Positions 62,791-64,000 of a stretch of 64,000 bases of DNA are shown here, piece by piece. The position numbers were made by a program, and so were the translations under genes. Location: NCBI GenBank assembly GCA_000424365.1, contig AUJT01000003.1, positions 186,001 to 250,000 of the forward strand, in the 5' to 3' direction. The notes beneath the pieces are model-generated. The model did not search any database, was not told the origin of the DNA, and saw nothing but the letters and a program-made list of their open reading frames with translations. The stretch's first letter is position 1. Every line of letters starts with the position of its first letter. Origin of the DNA: Lachnospiraceae bacterium NK4A144. Its GTDB lineage: Bacteria > Bacillota > Clostridia > Lachnospirales > Lachnospiraceae.

Positions 62791-64000
62791 ATGAGCAAAG
62801 AGAAAACGGGAAACACCAAAAAAGTGACCCACATAAGTATTCAGCTTCTTATACTTCTTGTTCCACTGATGATACTCGCTATCACCATAGTCGCAGCTAT
62901 CGTCTCGGTTCAGGCGCGCTCCGTGATCGTTAAAGAAGCTACCAACGGACTACTGACAGAAACAACATCAAATGCAAATGACATCTCTGCATTTCTATCC
63001 GGCATAACCAAATATTATGATGGTGTTGCCGACCTTATTGAGAGCAACGATTTTGCAAATGATAAAGAGTTGGAAGATGCTCTTGCAAACTCTATGAAGG
63101 AATATGACGGTATCGTTACAGATGTCTACATAGGTCTTTCAAACATGGATTTTATCGACGGCGCACGTTGGGTTCCGGATGCGGGATATGATCCTACCAC
63201 AAGAGGATGGTATCAAAACGGTAGCGGCAAAGATTCCATTGCTCTCCTTCCACCATCACTCGACATGACAACAGGAGCGATGGTTTCCTGCGGTTCACGC
63301 GGTATCACCTTAAAGGACGGCAGATCCGGCGTATTGTCAATAGATATAGATTTAGCAAATATTTCTAAAAATGTAAGTGAATATACTCCGCTCGACTCCG
63401 GTGAAAGCATGCTTTTTGACGGTACCAGTATAATCGCATCCGCCAATCTCGACTATGCAGGAACTGCTGCCTCCGACCACCCGGAAGACAATTTTTTGCA
63501 GAGTTTAGCCGCAGCTGCTGATAAAGGCTCATCCTCTGAAGTATTACTGATGAAAGGAAACAGCGGCAATAATTATGTAGCTTTACAGAATGTTCCCGGA
63601 ACTGACTGGATCCTTGCTTCCTTTGTAAGCCAGAAAAATGTTCTCTTAGGTATGTATCGTTTCCTTAACTCCGCGATCATAGCTGCGATCATAATCGTTC
63701 TGATCGCAATAATCGTTCTCCAGCGAGTTATCACCAAAATGGTTGCTGCACCCGTTCAGAAGCTCACTGCAAGTATTACCAAAATTGCAGCCGGAGATTT
63801 CACCATAGACATACCTGAAGGCGGAACTAATGAAATCGGTGTCATGAATAACCATATGCATGACTATGTTGTAAATATGCGCAATACTCTGTCCGAGATC
63901 AAGGAAATGGCAGATACGCTTTCTTCTGAAGCAGAAAACAGTAAAGCCGTGTCAAATGATCTAAATGGTCAGGCAGATGAGCAGGCTAAAGCAATGCAGC
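62791..64000 (+). CDS. methyl-accepting chemotaxis protein, N-terminal part
   Basis: The frame stays open to the right edge (403 codons). ATG behind GAGGGG. A membrane helix (about residues 17-40), an extracellular dCache-type sensor with the pattern TTRGWYQNG, a second helix (about 288-312), then a HAMP domain (TKMVAAPVQKLTASI) and the start of the coiled signalling region. The ligand is unknown; dCache sensors commonly bind amino acids or organic acids. Confidence 0.92.
   Translation, partial: MSKEKTGNTKKVTHISIQLLILLVPLMILAITIVAAIVSVQARSVIVKEATNGLLTETTSNANDISAFLSGITKYYDGVADLIESNDFANDKELEDALANSMKEYDGIVTDVYIGLSNMDFIDGARWVPDAGYDPTTRGWYQNGSGKDSIALLPPSLDMTTGAMVSCGSRGITLKDGRSGVLSIDIDLANISKNVSEYTPLDSGESMLFDGTSIIASANLDYAGTAASDHPEDNFLQSLAAAADKGSSSEVLLMKGNSGNNYVALQNVPGTDWILASFVSQKNVLLGMYRFLNSAIIAAIIIVLIAIIVLQRVITKMVAAPVQKLTASITKIAAGDFTIDIPEGGTNEIGVMNNHMHDYVVNMRNTLSEIKEMADTLSSEAENSKAVSNDLNGQADEQAKAMQ

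Overview
The window looks like a chromosome segment from a Lachnospiraceae bacterium (Butyrivibrio/Roseburia-like, rumen or gut). This rests on moderate G+C, frequent GTG and TTG starts behind strong Shine-Dalgarno sites, YesM/YesN-type sugar two-component genes, LacI-type operators, GPH transporters with intracellular CE1 esterases, a flavodiiron protein and a type 1B dihydroorotate dehydrogenase. No rRNA, tRNA, CRISPR array, phage gene or transposase was seen.

Layout. 1-9.2 kb: pentose or deoxyhexose sensing and catabolism on the minus strand. A LacI regulator, a membrane-anchored sugar-binding protein, a YesM histidine kinase, a YesN response regulator and a second binding lipoprotein overlap in one operon. 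They precede a ChvE-like ABC binding protein and follow an isomerase plus a DUF4867 protein. 9.2-12.2 kb: a repeat-rich intergenic region, then ftsH. 12.2-18.8 kb: galE and a sugar nucleotidyltransferase behind a compact surface-acylation cassette made of an SGNH/DltD-like protein, an FkbH-like HAD-IIIC enzyme, an acyl carrier protein, an MBOAT and a 41-residue DltX-like miniprotein. 18.9-25.1 kb: tadA, a radical-SAM activase, a PucR-type regulator, an MsmK/UgpC ATPase, a YesL-like protein and a xylulokinase. 25.2-45.8 kb: mostly housekeeping (dnaB, rplI, gdpP, comEB-like, pyrDK, murF, pyrC, plsC, a phosphohexomutase, rpsF-ssb-rpsR), with a soluble chemoreceptor-like protein, a Sir2 protein, an orphan MaoC/ACP pair, a GH25 lysozyme, an AAC(3)-fold protein and a flavodiiron protein.

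45.8-58.9 kb is an accessory segment bounded by two directly repeated structured intergenic elements. It holds TerB_N/TerB_C and BrxD-like genes on the plus strand. An Lhr/BrxHI-like helicase on the minus strand overlaps a LysR regulator gene. Between them lies an esterase, GPH-symporter and AraC operon. 59.0-62.6 kb is a heterodimeric ABC exporter behind a structured leader, and the window ends inside a methyl-accepting chemotaxis protein.

The two systems most worth pursuing are the FkbH-driven acylation cassette, where a glyceryl rather than D-alanyl group is predicted, and the repeat-bounded TerB/BrxD/helicase set. At least two families of dispersed structured intergenic repeats are present. 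One shows compensatory changes in its hairpin stems. A further, unrelated structured element of about 200 nt sits at 9.5-9.7 kb.
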